Shown piece after piece: positions 36,162 through 44,586 of a stretch of DNA of 64,000 nucleotides (the first letter of the stretch is position 1; every line of letters begins with the position of its first letter). The DNA is taken from contig NZ_BOMZ01000015.1 of the NCBI RefSeq assembly GCF_016862455.1, positions 186,001 to 250,000 of the forward strand. The letters run 5' to 3'. Made by a program: the position numbers and the translations under genes. The stretch is from Actinoplanes utahensis. Its GTDB lineage: Bacteria; Actinomycetota; Actinomycetes; Mycobacteriales; Micromonosporaceae. The notes below the pieces were generated by a model. It ran no database searches, was not told the origin of the DNA, and saw only the letters and a list, made by a program, of their open reading frames with translations.

Positions 36162-37418
36162 GTGACCACCGCTGCCGCGCCGCAACCGCGCCGTCTCTAC
36201 CGGCCGCGCGACCACCGCATCGTCGCCGGGGTCGCCGCCGGGCTGGCGCGCCACCTCGGCATGCCGGTCCTGGCGATCCGCATCACGCTCGTCGTTCTGC
36301 TCGGCTTCAACGCGCTCGGCCTGCTGCTCTACGCCGCCTACTGGGCGGTGCTGCCGCAGGAGGCGCGCGGTGACGAGGAGCCGGCCCGCCGGGATTTCGG
36401 CGCCCTGCTGCCGTTCGCCGCGATCGGCATGGGCGTGGTGCTGCTGCAGGCGCTGGTCTTCGAGGATCAGGTGGCCACCACGGCCGGCTGGATGATCGCG
36501 GTGATCGCGGTCGGCGCCGGCGTGATCTGGCACCAGTCCGACCCGAGCCGCCGCGAGATGCGCTCGGAGAATCTGGCGTCCACCCCATGGTTCGCGGCCA
36601 TCGTGTCGGAGACCGACAGGCGTTCCTTCCTGTTCCGGTTCATCGGTGGCGGGGTCCTGGTCGCGGTCGGCATCATCGGCGTGGTCGCCGTCTACGCCAA
36701 CGGCTCGCTCACCGCCGTGGTCAACGGCGTGATCTTCGCGTTCGTCGGCCTGCTCGGCGTCGGTGTGGTGGTCGCCCCGCTGGTCTGGCGCACGTTCGGG
36801 CAGTTGCGGGCCGAGCGCGAGGGCCGGATCCGGGAGCAGGAGCGGGCCGAGCTGGCCGCGATGATCCACGACCAGGTGCTGCACACGCTGGCCCTGATCC
36901 AGCGCAACTCCGCCGACATCAAGGAGGTGCAGCGCCTGGCCCGCGGGCAGGAGCGCAGCCTCCGCAACTGGCTCTACCGGCCGACCGCCTCGCCGACCGA
37001 GCGGTTCGCCGCGGCGCTGGAGCAGGCCGCGGCCGAGGTCGAGGACACCTTCGCGATCACCGTGGAGACCGTCGTGGTGGGTGACACCTCGTGCGACGAG
37101 CGGGTCGCGGCGCTCGTCGCGGCCGCCCGGGAGGCGTTGGTCAACGCGGCCCGGCATGCGGGCGTGCAGACGGTTTCGCTCTACGCCGAGGTGGAGGAGG
37201 ATGAGCTGAGCGTCTTCGTCCGGGACCGGGGGGCGGGCTTCGACCTCGGCGGCGTGGCGGACAGCCGGCACGGGGTCCGGGGCTCGATCATCGGGCGGAT
37301 GCAGCGCCATGGCGGGCGTGCGGAGATCCGCAGCGCTCCCGGAGACGGTACGGAGGTGCGGCTCATGCTTTCCATGACGAGGGAGAGTGTGACCGCCGGT
37401 AAGGAGTCTGTGCGATGA
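36162..37418 (+). CDS. PspC-domain sensor histidine kinase (NarL/HisKA_3 type)
   Basis: This 418-residue membrane kinase has an N-terminal PspC domain (LYRPRDHRIVAGVAAGLARHL), about five membrane segments, a short coiled linker (LRAEREGRIREQERAELA) and the phosphoacceptor helix AAMIHDQVLHTLALIQ. The ATP-binding domain follows, with the N box AAREALVNAARHAG, the G1 region VRDRGAGFDL and a GVRGSIIGRM segment. It autophosphorylates on the histidine and passes phosphate to the regulator encoded next, with which it overlaps by ATGA. The GTG at 36162 directly precedes the PspC core. The signal is probably envelope or lipid stress. Confidence 0.9.
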   Translation: MTTAAAPQPRRLYRPRDHRIVAGVAAGLARHLGMPVLAIRITLVVLLGFNALGLLLYAAYWAVLPQEARGDEEPARRDFGALLPFAAIGMGVVLLQALVFEDQVATTAGWMIAVIAVGAGVIWHQSDPSRREMRSENLASTPWFAAIVSETDRRSFLFRFIGGGVLVAVGIIGVVAVYANGSLTAVVNGVIFAFVGLLGVGVVVAPLVWRTFGQLRAEREGRIREQERAELAAMIHDQVLHTLALIQRNSADIKEVQRLARGQERSLRNWLYRPTASPTERFAAALEQAAAEVEDTFAITVETVVVGDTSCDERVAALVAAAREALVNAARHAGVQTVSLYAEVEEDELSVFVRDRGAGFDLGGVADSRHGVRGSIIGRMQRHGGRAEIRSAPGDGTEVRLMLSMTRESVTAGKESVR

Positions 37419-38083
37419 CCGAGTCCGCGATCGAGCCGGAGGCGCGGCGGCTGACCGTCTTCCTGGTCGACGACCATGCGATGTTCCGTGCCGGGGTGCG
37501 CGCCGAACTGGGCGCCCACGTCGATGTGGTGGGGGAGGCGAGTTCGGTGGCCGAGGCGGTCAGCCGGATCGCCTCGGTGCAGCCCGACGTGGTGCTGCTG
37601 GATGTGCACATGCCGGACGGCGGTGGCCGTGCCGTGCTGGAGTCGGTGCGCCGCACCCATCCGCAGGTCCGGTTCCTGGCCCTGTCGGTGTCGGATGCCG
37701 CGGAGGATGTGATCGGGCTGATCCGGGCCGGCGCCCGGGGCTATGTGACCAAGACGATCTCGCCGGGCGAGCTGGCCGCGGCGGTGCGCCGGGTGGCCGA
37801 CGGCGACGCGGTCTTCAGTCCCCGGCTGGCCGGTTTCGTGCTGGACGCGTTCGCTTCGCGGGCCGATGTGCCGGTGGCCGATCCGGAGCTTGATCAGCTC
37901 ACCAACCGGGAGCGGGAGGTGCTGCGGCTGCTCGCGCGGGGATATGCGTACAAGGAGATCGCGAAGGAGCTTTACATCTCCATCAAGACCGTGGAGACCC
38001 ACGTTTCGAACGTTCTGCGCAAATTGCAGATGAGTAACCGTTACGAACTGTCACGATGGGCGGCCGATCGGCGTCTCGTCTGA
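37415..38083 (+). CDS. NarL/LuxR-family response regulator
   Basis: This 222-residue protein has a complete receiver domain with the acidic pair in FLVDDHAMF, phosphoacceptor Asp in VVLLDVHMPDGGG, Thr/Ser at LALSVSD and Lys in GYVTKTIS. The LuxR helix-turn-helix follows (LTNREREVLRLLARGYAYKEIAKELYISIKTVETHV). It is the partner of the preceding kinase, with overlapping genes. The divergent PspC operon is a likely target, by analogy with LiaRS-type systems; that is inference. Confidence 0.94.
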   Translation: MTESAIEPEARRLTVFLVDDHAMFRAGVRAELGAHVDVVGEASSVAEAVSRIASVQPDVVLLDVHMPDGGGRAVLESVRRTHPQVRFLALSVSDAAEDVIGLIRAGARGYVTKTISPGELAAAVRRVADGDAVFSPRLAGFVLDAFASRADVPVADPELDQLTNREREVLRLLARGYAYKEIAKELYISIKTVETHVSNVLRKLQMSNRYELSRWAADRRLV

Positions 38084-38118
38084 CCCGGCCGACGGAGGTC
38101 CGGCGGTGGCCCCTGCGC

Positions 38119-38124
38119 TAAGCT
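38119..38124 (+). promoter_or_regulatory. -10 box upstream of dppA
   Basis: TAAGCT lies 7 nt before GTG 38132, which opens a 60-codon frame ending at the dppA ribosome site. It may drive the whole dipeptide transporter operon. Confidence 0.45.
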
Positions 38125-38131
38125 GCGCTCC

Positions 38132-38314
38132 GTGCCGGATCCGGAGCCCCTTGGAGTATCCGCAGTTCAGGAGGATTTAATCCGCCTAAACGGATGCTCA
38201 AAGGATCTTCTCGGGATGTATACGGCGAATATCGGCTTGATAACGGGGCTCCGGGTTTTCGTGTCTCTGTGTCACAGTGGCAGCGACTCACACACCCCTC
38301 GTGAGCGCCCCTGA
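38132..38314 (+). CDS. Possible 60-residue leader ORF before dppA
   Basis: Leaderless spacing (TAAGCT-N7-GTG) and a stop (TGA 38312-38314) touching the AAGGAGG site of dppA suggest a small translated leader. The product has no recognised domain and is less GC-biased than its neighbours, with Ile, Asn, Leu and Ser codons. Nothing else supports it: it could be untranslated leader RNA, and an internal GGATTTAATCC palindrome hints at regulation. Confidence 0.3.
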   Translation: MPDPEPLGVSAVQEDLIRLNGCSKDLLGMYTANIGLITGLRVFVSLCHSGSDSHTPRERP

Positions 38315-38327
38315 AGGAGGCACTCCC

Positions 38328-39962
38328 ATGTTTGGGAAACGCCCATGGAAGATGGCGGCCTGTGCGGCCGCCATCTCCTTGTTGGTCGCCGGCTGTGGTG
38401 ACGGTGATGCGGACGATGCGAGCGCGAACGCCAACACCATCGTGATCGGTATCGCCGAGCCGGCCGCCCTCCTGCCGACCAACGTCGGTGACGCCACGGG
38501 TTCTCAGGTGCTGAAGTCGTTGTTCTACCCGCTGGTGGACGTCAACGCGCAGAACCAGCCGGTCGAGGTCGCCGCCGAGGCGATCCGCCCGGACAAGACC
38601 AACAGGGTGTGGACGATCAAGCTCAAGCCGGGCTTCACGTTCCACAACGGCGAGAAGGTCACGGCGCAGAGCTACGTCGACGCCTGGAACTACGGCGCCT
38701 ACGGGCCGAACGCGCAGAACAGTGGTTACTTCTTCGCGCGGATCGCCGGTTACGCCGAGATGAACCCCGAAGACCCGGACGGCAAGGGTCCGCAGAAGGC
38801 GCCCAAGCCGAAGGTCAACAAGCTCTCCGGCCTCAAGGTGATCAACGAGCTGACCTTCTCGGTGACGCTCTCCGCGCCGTTCTCCGGCTGGAAGACGGTG
38901 CTCGCCTACTCGGTCTTCTACCCGCTGCCGAAGGCCGCGTTCGCCAAGGACGGCTCGATCGTCAAGGGCTTCGAGGAGAAGATCATCGGCAATGGCCCCT
39001 TCAAGATGAAGGGCCAGTGGGAGCACGACGACAAGATCGTCGTGGAGAAGGTCGCCGACTTCAAGGGTCAGGTGCCGAAGATCGACGGCATCACCTGGAA
39101 GGTCTACCAGGACCAGGTGGCTCAGTACGCCGACCTGGTCTCGAACAACATCGACGTGCAGACCGACATCCCGATCGAGTCGCTGTCCAAGGCGTCGGCC
39201 GACCTGGGCGACCGTTACCAGACGAGCAGCAACTCGACGATCGACTTCCTCGGGTTCCCGCTGTACCAGCCGGAGTACAAGAACCCCGACGTCCGCCGGG
39301 CCATCTCGATGGCGATCAACCGGGAGGAGATCACCAACCAGATCTTCCTCGGTGCGCGGCTGGTGTCGAAGTCGTTCGTGTCGCCGGTGGTGTCGGGTTA
39401 CCGGGAGAACACCTGCGGCGAGTCGTGTGACTACAACCCGTCCAAGGCCAGGGAGCTGTACGCCGCGGCCGGCGGTCCCGCCGAAATCAAGATCACTTAC
39501 AACGTCGACGGTGGCCACCAGGCCTGGGTCGACGCGGTCTGCAACCAGATCCGGGCCATCCTCGGCGTGACCTGCACCGGCGTGCAGGAGACGAAGTTCG
39601 CGGTCCTGACGGCGAAGGCGCGGGCCCGTGAGCCGCTCGGCCTGATGCGTATGGGCTGGGTCATGGACTACCCGCTGATGGAGAACTACCTCGGCCCGAT
39701 CTACGGCATCGACGGCTCCTCCAACTTCTACGGCTACGAGAACGCGGAGTTCGACGAGCTGGTGGCCAAGGGCTCGGAGGCCACCACCCAGGCCGCCGCG
39801 GAGAAGAAGTGGCAGGAGGCCGAGGACATGCTGGCCGAGGACATGCCGGTCATCCCGCTGTTCTCCCGGATGAACGTCTTCGGGTACTCGGAGCACGTGC
39901 AGAACGTGGAGATGGACCTGTTCTCCAACGTGAACCTGTACGACATCGAGACGGTTGCCTGA
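38328..39962 (+). CDS. dppA: Oligopeptide/dipeptide ABC transporter substrate-binding lipoprotein
   Basis: This 544-residue exported lipoprotein has the signal MFGKRPWKMAACAAAISLLV with lipobox LVAGC. It is a family 5 solute-binding protein: IVIGIAEPAALLPTN at the start, VWTIKLKPGFTFHNGEKVTAQSYVDAW, FSGWKTVLAYSVFYPLPKAAF, and PDVRRAISMAINREEI. It captures peptides and hands them to the two permeases encoded next. The ATG follows AAGGAGG by 7 nt. It is the first gene of a full five-gene operon. The substrate class is inferred from the family. Confidence 0.93.
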   Translation: MFGKRPWKMAACAAAISLLVAGCGDGDADDASANANTIVIGIAEPAALLPTNVGDATGSQVLKSLFYPLVDVNAQNQPVEVAAEAIRPDKTNRVWTIKLKPGFTFHNGEKVTAQSYVDAWNYGAYGPNAQNSGYFFARIAGYAEMNPEDPDGKGPQKAPKPKVNKLSGLKVINELTFSVTLSAPFSGWKTVLAYSVFYPLPKAAFAKDGSIVKGFEEKIIGNGPFKMKGQWEHDDKIVVEKVADFKGQVPKIDGITWKVYQDQVAQYADLVSNNIDVQTDIPIESLSKASADLGDRYQTSSNSTIDFLGFPLYQPEYKNPDVRRAISMAINREEITNQIFLGARLVSKSFVSPVVSGYRENTCGESCDYNPSKARELYAAAGGPAEIKITYNVDGGHQAWVDAVCNQIRAILGVTCTGVQETKFAVLTAKARAREPLGLMRMGWVMDYPLMENYLGPIYGIDGSSNFYGYENAEFDELVAKGSEATTQAAAEKKWQEAEDMLAEDMPVIPLFSRMNVFGYSEHVQNVEMDLFSNVNLYDIETVA

Positions 39963-40049
39963 TCTGACCGCTTGATCAATGGTGGCGTCACGGAGGGTAT
40001 GCGACCGTGGCGCCACCTCATGGTGTGTTGAAGAAGAGGCAATAACCGG

Positions 40050-40976
40050 ATGTTCCGCTATGTCGTGCGGCGCCTACTGCAGATGATCCTGACGTTCTTC
40101 GGGGCCACCTTCGTGGTATTCGCGCTGATGTTCGCCAACCAGGACGATCCCGTTCAGGCGCTGGCGGGCGAGAAACCGGTCAGTGACAGCCTGCGCGCTC
40201 AGCTCACTGAGCGTTACCACCTGGACGAGGGGTTCCTCGGCCAGTACTGGTACTACATGCAGGGCCTGCTCACCGGCGATCTGGGCCGGTCCCTGACCGG
40301 CCGGGAGATCTCCACGGTGCTGTCGGAGGCCTGGCCGGTGACGCTCCGGCTGTCGCTGATGGCGATCGTCATCGCGGCGGTGATCGCGATCGTGGCCGGC
40401 GTCTACTCCGGCATCCGCCGCGGCAGCCTCTTCGACAACGGTGTCCTGGCGGTGACGCTGCTGCTGCTGGCCATGCCGATCGTGGTGCTGGCCCCGACCG
40501 CGCAGCTGGTCTTCGGCATGGAGCTGGGCTGGTTCCCGGCGACCGCCTCCCGGAACGCCTCCTTCTACGCGATGCTGCTGCCGGCGATCGTGCTGGCCAC
40601 CACCGTGGTCGCCACCGAGCTGCGGGTGACCCGTACCTCGGTGGTGGAGAACCTGCGGTCGGACTATGTGCGGACCGCGCGGGCCAAGGGCCTGACCCCG
40701 CGCCGGGTGACCTGGGTGCACGTGCTGCGCAACTCGCTGATCCCGGTGATCACGCTGATCGGTGTCGACCTGGGCACGCTGATGTCCGGCGCGCTGATCA
40801 CCGAGGAGGTCTTCAACATCCCGGGTGTCGGCCTGAAGCTGGCCCAGGGCATCCGCAACGAGGACGGCCCGATGGTGGTCGGCTTCGTCAGCATCCTGGT
40901 GATCATCTTCTTGTTCGTGAACCTCCTCGTCGACCTGCTGTACGCCGCCCTCGACCCCAGGATCCGCTATGAATGA
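40050..40976 (+). CDS. dppB: Peptide ABC transporter permease, DppB type
   Basis: This 308-residue inner-membrane subunit has the typical start MFRYVVRRLLQMILTFFGAT, six predicted helices and the coupling loop RVTRTSVVENLRSDYVRTARAKGL, which engages the ATPases. The final segment FLFVNLLVDLLYAALDPRIRYE is characteristic of DppB. It overlaps the next gene by 8 bp, so the permeases are translationally coupled. Confidence 0.95.
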   Translation: MFRYVVRRLLQMILTFFGATFVVFALMFANQDDPVQALAGEKPVSDSLRAQLTERYHLDEGFLGQYWYYMQGLLTGDLGRSLTGREISTVLSEAWPVTLRLSLMAIVIAAVIAIVAGVYSGIRRGSLFDNGVLAVTLLLLAMPIVVLAPTAQLVFGMELGWFPATASRNASFYAMLLPAIVLATTVVATELRVTRTSVVENLRSDYVRTARAKGLTPRRVTWVHVLRNSLIPVITLIGVDLGTLMSGALITEEVFNIPGVGLKLAQGIRNEDGPMVVGFVSILVIIFLFVNLLVDLLYAALDPRIRYE

Positions 40977-41856
40977 GACTCCAGGATCCGTGGTGAACGT
41001 GACGCGCAGCCTCGCCGGCGACGCCTGGAGCGACCTGCGCCGCAACAAGATCTTCTGGGGCGCCGCGGTCCTGGTCGTGGTGGTGCTGACGATGGCGGCG
41101 GTTCCGTCGTTGTTCACCTCGGCCGACCCGGCCTCCTGCACGCTGGGCAACCAGCACAAGGGCCCGTCCGGCGGCGCCATCTTCGGGTACGACTTCCAGG
41201 GCTGTGACGTGTTCGCCCGGACCGTTCACGGCACCCGCAACTCGATCCAGGTCGGGATCCTGTCCACCCTGCTGGCCGGGATCCTCGGCATCGCGTTCGG
41301 GCTGACCGCCGGCTACTTCGGCGGGGCGGTCGACGCGGTGCTGTCCCGGCTCACCGACATCTGGCTGGGTGTGCCGTTCCTGCTCGGCGCGATCGTCCTC
41401 TCCGGCCGGCTGTCCGCGGGGGAGAAGAACGACGGCGTGATGGCGGTGACCCTCACCCTCGGCGTGCTGACCTGGACCTCCTCGGCCCGGGTCATGCGGT
41501 CCTCGGTGATCACGGCGAAGAGCCAGGATTACGTGGCGGCGGCCCGGATGCTCGGGGCGGGCCCGGCGCGGCTGATGTTCCGGCACATCCTGCCGAACTC
41601 GATCGCCTCCGTCATCGTGGTGCTGACCCTGCTGCTCGGCGCCAACATCGCCACCGAGGCGACGCTGTCCTACCTGGGTGTGGGCCTGAAGGGCGGCGCG
41701 CTGAGCTGGGGCCTGCAGATCGCCGACGCGCAGAGTTACGCCCGGATCGCGGCCGCGCCGCTGATCTGGCCGTCCGCCTTCCTCGCCGCCACCGTGCTGG
41801 CCTTCATCATGTTGGGCGACGCCATCCGCGACGCCTTCGACCCGAAGCTGCGGTGA
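40969..41856 (+). CDS. dppC: Peptide ABC transporter permease, DppC type
   Basis: This 295-residue partner permease has a short cytoplasmic N-terminus, a first helix (FWGAAVLVVVVLTMAAVPSLF), a Cys-containing external loop (DPASCTLGNQ) and the coupling segment VMRSSVITAKSQDYVAAARMLGAG. It ends LGDAIRDAFDPKLR, the family's C-terminal signature. It forms the membrane channel with DppB. Confidence 0.95.
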   Translation: MNETPGSVVNVTRSLAGDAWSDLRRNKIFWGAAVLVVVVLTMAAVPSLFTSADPASCTLGNQHKGPSGGAIFGYDFQGCDVFARTVHGTRNSIQVGILSTLLAGILGIAFGLTAGYFGGAVDAVLSRLTDIWLGVPFLLGAIVLSGRLSAGEKNDGVMAVTLTLGVLTWTSSARVMRSSVITAKSQDYVAAARMLGAGPARLMFRHILPNSIASVIVVLTLLLGANIATEATLSYLGVGLKGGALSWGLQIADAQSYARIAAAPLIWPSAFLAATVLAFIMLGDAIRDAFDPKLR

Positions 41857-41861
41857 TCTCC

Positions 41862-41942
41862 ATGAGCGAGCCTACGAGCGAATCAGTCAGCACCACAGGT
41901 GGGCCGGGACGGCGCCGGAGCGAAGCGGAGGCGACGGCATGA
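41862..41942 (+). CDS. Possible 26-residue ORF coupled to dppD
   Basis: The ATG lies 5 bp after the dppC stop, and the frame closes with TGA overlapping the dppD ATG (ATGA). The product is short, Ser/Glu/Arg-rich and unrecognised. It may simply serve to reload ribosomes onto dppD, or be chance. Confidence 0.25.
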   Translation: MSEPTSESVSTTGGPGRRRSEAEATA

Positions 41943-42970
41943 CCGACATCAAGGCGCAGATCGACGTGCTGCCCGGTACCGACCCGCGGGCACCGTTGTT
42001 GCAGGTCAACGACCTGCATGTGGAGTTCCGCACCCGGGACGGGGTGGCGAAGGCGGTCAACGGGGCGAGCTTCTGGCTGAACCCCGGCGAGACCCTGGCG
42101 ATCCTCGGTGAGTCGGGCTGCGGCAAGTCGGTGACGGCGAGCGCGATCATGGGCATCCTGGAGACCCCGCCCGGCCGCATCACCAAGGGCGAGATCCGCT
42201 ATCGCGGCGTCGACCTGCTGAAACTGCGCGGGGCCGAACGGCGCCGGGTGCGCGCCAACAAGATCGCGATGATCTTCCAGGACGCGCTGTCGGCGCTGAA
42301 TCCGGTCTACACCGTCGGTTTCCAGCTGGCCGAGCTGTTCCGGGTGCACCGCGGCATGTCCCGCGCGGACGCCAAGAACCGGGCCGTCGACCTGCTCGAC
42401 CAGGTCCGGATTCCGGCCGCGCGGAGCCGGGTCGACGACTATCCGCACCAGTTCTCCGGCGGTATGCGGCAGCGCGTCATGATCGCGATGGCGCTGGCGC
42501 TCGACCCCGAGGTGCTGATCGCCGACGAGCCGACCACCGCGCTCGACGTCACCGTGCAGGCGCAGATCATGGGTCTGCTCGCGGAGCTCCAGCGGCAGCG
42601 CAACATGGGCCTCATCCTGATCACGCACGACATGGGCGTGGTCGCCGACGTCGCCGACCGGATCTCGGTCATGTACGCCGGCCGGGTCATCGAGGAGGCG
42701 CCCGTGCACGACGTCTACGCGCGCCCCGGTCACCCGTACACCCGCGCCCTTCTCGAATCGATTCCCCGGCTGGACCTCAAGGGCCAGCAGCTCAACGTGA
42801 TCCGCGGCCTGCCGCCGGCGCTCACCGACATCCCGCAGGGGTGCGCGTTCAATCCGCGCTGCCGGTACGCGAAGGATCCCTGCCGCCAGGACCCGCCGCC
42901 GCCGGCCTACGCGATCGCGCCGCGCCGCACCGCCCGCTGCCACTTCTTCCGGGAGGTCCTCGGTGAGTGA
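41939..42970 (+). CDS. dppD: Peptide ABC transporter ATPase, DppD type
   Basis: This 343-residue subunit has Walker A GESGCGKSVTASA, Q-loop MIFQDALSALNP, signature FSGGMRQR, Walker B VLIADEPTTALD and H-loop ILITHDMG. The C-terminal oligopeptide-transporter extension has the cysteines of CAFNPRCRYAKDPC, which in this family can hold an iron-sulfur cluster. It is paired with DppF, whose gene it overlaps by 8 bp. Confidence 0.95.
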   Translation: MTDIKAQIDVLPGTDPRAPLLQVNDLHVEFRTRDGVAKAVNGASFWLNPGETLAILGESGCGKSVTASAIMGILETPPGRITKGEIRYRGVDLLKLRGAERRRVRANKIAMIFQDALSALNPVYTVGFQLAELFRVHRGMSRADAKNRAVDLLDQVRIPAARSRVDDYPHQFSGGMRQRVMIAMALALDPEVLIADEPTTALDVTVQAQIMGLLAELQRQRNMGLILITHDMGVVADVADRISVMYAGRVIEEAPVHDVYARPGHPYTRALLESIPRLDLKGQQLNVIRGLPPALTDIPQGCAFNPRCRYAKDPCRQDPPPPAYAIAPRRTARCHFFREVLGE

Positions 42971-43925
42971 CGTCGTCCTCGAGACCCGCGGCCTGGTCAA
43001 GCACTTCAAGCAGGTGCGGGCGGTCGACGGCGTCGACGTGCACCTGCGGCGCGGCGAGACCCTCGGCGTGGTCGGCGAGTCCGGCTGCGGCAAGTCGACC
43101 CTGGCCAAGCTGCTGGTCGGCCTGGAGAAGCCGACCTCCGGCTCGGTCATGGTGCGCGGGCAGGACATGACCCGGCTCAAGGGCGGTGACCTGCGCCGGG
43201 CCCGCCGCAACATCCAGATGGTGATGCAGGACCCGTACACCTCGCTCAACCCGCGGATGACGGTCGGCGACATCATCGGCGAGCCGTTCGAGATCCACCC
43301 CGACGTGGTGGCGAAGGGCAAACGGCAGCAGGCCGTGCAGGACCTGCTCGACACGGTCGGCCTGAACCCGGACCACGTCAACCGGTACCCGCACCAGTTC
43401 TCCGGCGGTCAGCGGCAGCGCATCGGCATCGCCCGGGCGCTGGCGCTGCGGCCCGAGATCATCGTGTGCGACGAGCCGGTGTCGGCGCTCGACGTCTCCA
43501 TCCAGGCCCAGGTGATCAACCTGCTGGAGCGGCTGCAGGACGACTTCGGGCTGTCGTACATCTTCATCGCCCACGATCTGTCGGTGGTGCGGCACATCTC
43601 CGACCGGGTCGCCGTGATGTACCTCGGCAAGATCGTCGAGCAGGGGCACGACGTGGCGATCTACGATCAGCCGACCCACCCGTACACCCAGGCCCTGCTC
43701 TCGGCCGTGCCCGTGCCGGACCCGCGCCTGCGGGGCCACCGCAACCAGATCGTGCTGGAGGGCGACGTCCCGTCACCGGCCGATCCGCCGTCCGGCTGCC
43801 GTTTCCGTACCCGTTGCTGGAAGGCGCAGCACGTCTGCGCCGAGCAGGAGCCGGTGCTGCAGATCCGGGAACGCTCGCCGCACCCCAGCGCCTGCCACTT
43901 CGCCGAGATCCGGCGTATTCATTGA
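42963..43925 (+). CDS. dppF: Peptide ABC transporter ATPase, DppF type
   Basis: This 320-residue subunit has Walker A GESGCGKSTLAK, Q-loop MVMQDPYTSLNPRM, signature FSGGQRQR, Walker B IIVCDEPVSALD and H-loop FIAHDLS. It has the family C-terminal cysteine motif CRFRTRCWKAQHVC. It starts at a GTG inside the end of dppD. It completes the five-subunit importer; a terminator follows 8 bp later. Confidence 0.95.
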   Translation: MSDVVLETRGLVKHFKQVRAVDGVDVHLRRGETLGVVGESGCGKSTLAKLLVGLEKPTSGSVMVRGQDMTRLKGGDLRRARRNIQMVMQDPYTSLNPRMTVGDIIGEPFEIHPDVVAKGKRQQAVQDLLDTVGLNPDHVNRYPHQFSGGQRQRIGIARALALRPEIIVCDEPVSALDVSIQAQVINLLERLQDDFGLSYIFIAHDLSVVRHISDRVAVMYLGKIVEQGHDVAIYDQPTHPYTQALLSAVPVPDPRLRGHRNQIVLEGDVPSPADPPSGCRFRTRCWKAQHVCAEQEPVLQIRERSPHPSACHFAEIRRIH

Positions 43926-43932
43926 GGGATGC

Positions 43933-43960
43933 GCGACGGGCACGGTCTGCGGCCCGTCGC
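43933..43960 (+). terminator. Terminator of the dpp operon
   Basis: GCGACGGGC and GCCCGTCGC pair with a 10-nt loop and are followed by a T-rich CTCTTCTCTTTT. Confidence 0.75.
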
Positions 43961-44060
43961 GGCCCGTCTCTTCTCTTTTCCGGTACGGGCTACCCGCGGC
44001 CCGGACAGCGAGGACCACGGCAGGCGCGGCCTCAACTCGCGACAGTGCACGAAGCTCCGG

Positions 44061-44351
44061 TCACAGCGGGCCGCGACCGGAGCGCAGCAGCAACAGGGCG
44101 ACCTGTGTGCCGTCCGGGCCGAGCGCCTCGCGGAAGTGCTCGATGATCTCCCGCTCCCGGGCCAGCACCAGGCGGGTGCCACCGCTGGCCATCCGGGTCT
44201 TGCCGACCTCCTGCGAGAGCGACGCGCGCTCCAGCCAGAGATCGATGATCGTCTTGTCGATCTCGTTGATGCGCTCGCGGATCGCGCGGATCTTGGCAGC
44301 GGCCTCTTCCTCGCCCGCGCCGGTGGTCTGGTCCATCACTTCGGCGGTCAT
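44061..44351 (-). CDS. Chorismate mutase, AroQ type
   Basis: This 96-residue all-helical enzyme converts chorismate to prephenate on the way to phenylalanine and tyrosine. The AroQ pattern is visible: IRERINEIDKTIIDLWLERASLSQEVG, then a conserved arginine and lysine (KTRM), and REREIIEHFREALG. The size, and the position one gene from pcrA as in Rv0948c-Rv0949, suggest the AroQ-delta subclass, which is weak alone and activated by DAHP synthase. The start at 44351 has GAGGAG upstream; an upstream in-frame start is unlikely. A structured leader precedes it. Confidence 0.9.
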   Translation of the reverse strand: MTAEVMDQTTGAGEEEAAAKIRAIRERINEIDKTIIDLWLERASLSQEVGKTRMASGGTRLVLAREREIIEHFREALGPDGTQVALLLLRSGRGPL

Positions 44352-44398
44352 GTCCTGCTCCTCGGGTGCTGGCGTCCCGGCCAACCCGGCCCGGACAG

Positions 44399-44494
44399 CA
44401 TCAAGCCCCGAGCTGGGCGGCCCGGGGCTTGATGTAGGTCTGGGAATCAGGAGCGACCTACGGCTGCCGGGCTTCCGGTGCCGTAGTAAAAAAA
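44399..44494 (-). promoter_or_regulatory. Structured leader of the chorismate mutase gene
   Basis: Read on the minus strand: a U7 run (44494-44488), hairpin CTACGGC/GCCGTAG (44486-44458), an alternative stem GTAGGTC/GACCTAC (44461-44455 with 44440-44434) that shares bases with it, then a 12-bp hairpin CATCAAGCCCCG/CGGGGCTTGATG (44434-44399). This layout could be an attenuator. I see no leader peptide rich in Phe, Tyr or Trp. Confidence 0.4.
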
Positions 44495-44586
44495 TCGCGC
44501 CTGCTGGATCACGAGCCGAGTATGCCCCCGGCTCGGACGGTCCCGCAAGGAAACCGCCCGAGTGTTGGGACGAAAGTAGGGGCTGA

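Noticed and set aside
44399-44486. tRNA gene
   Set aside because: Strong stems are present but there is no T-loop GTTCGAATC-like motif, no anticodon arm of proper size and no cloverleaf spacing.
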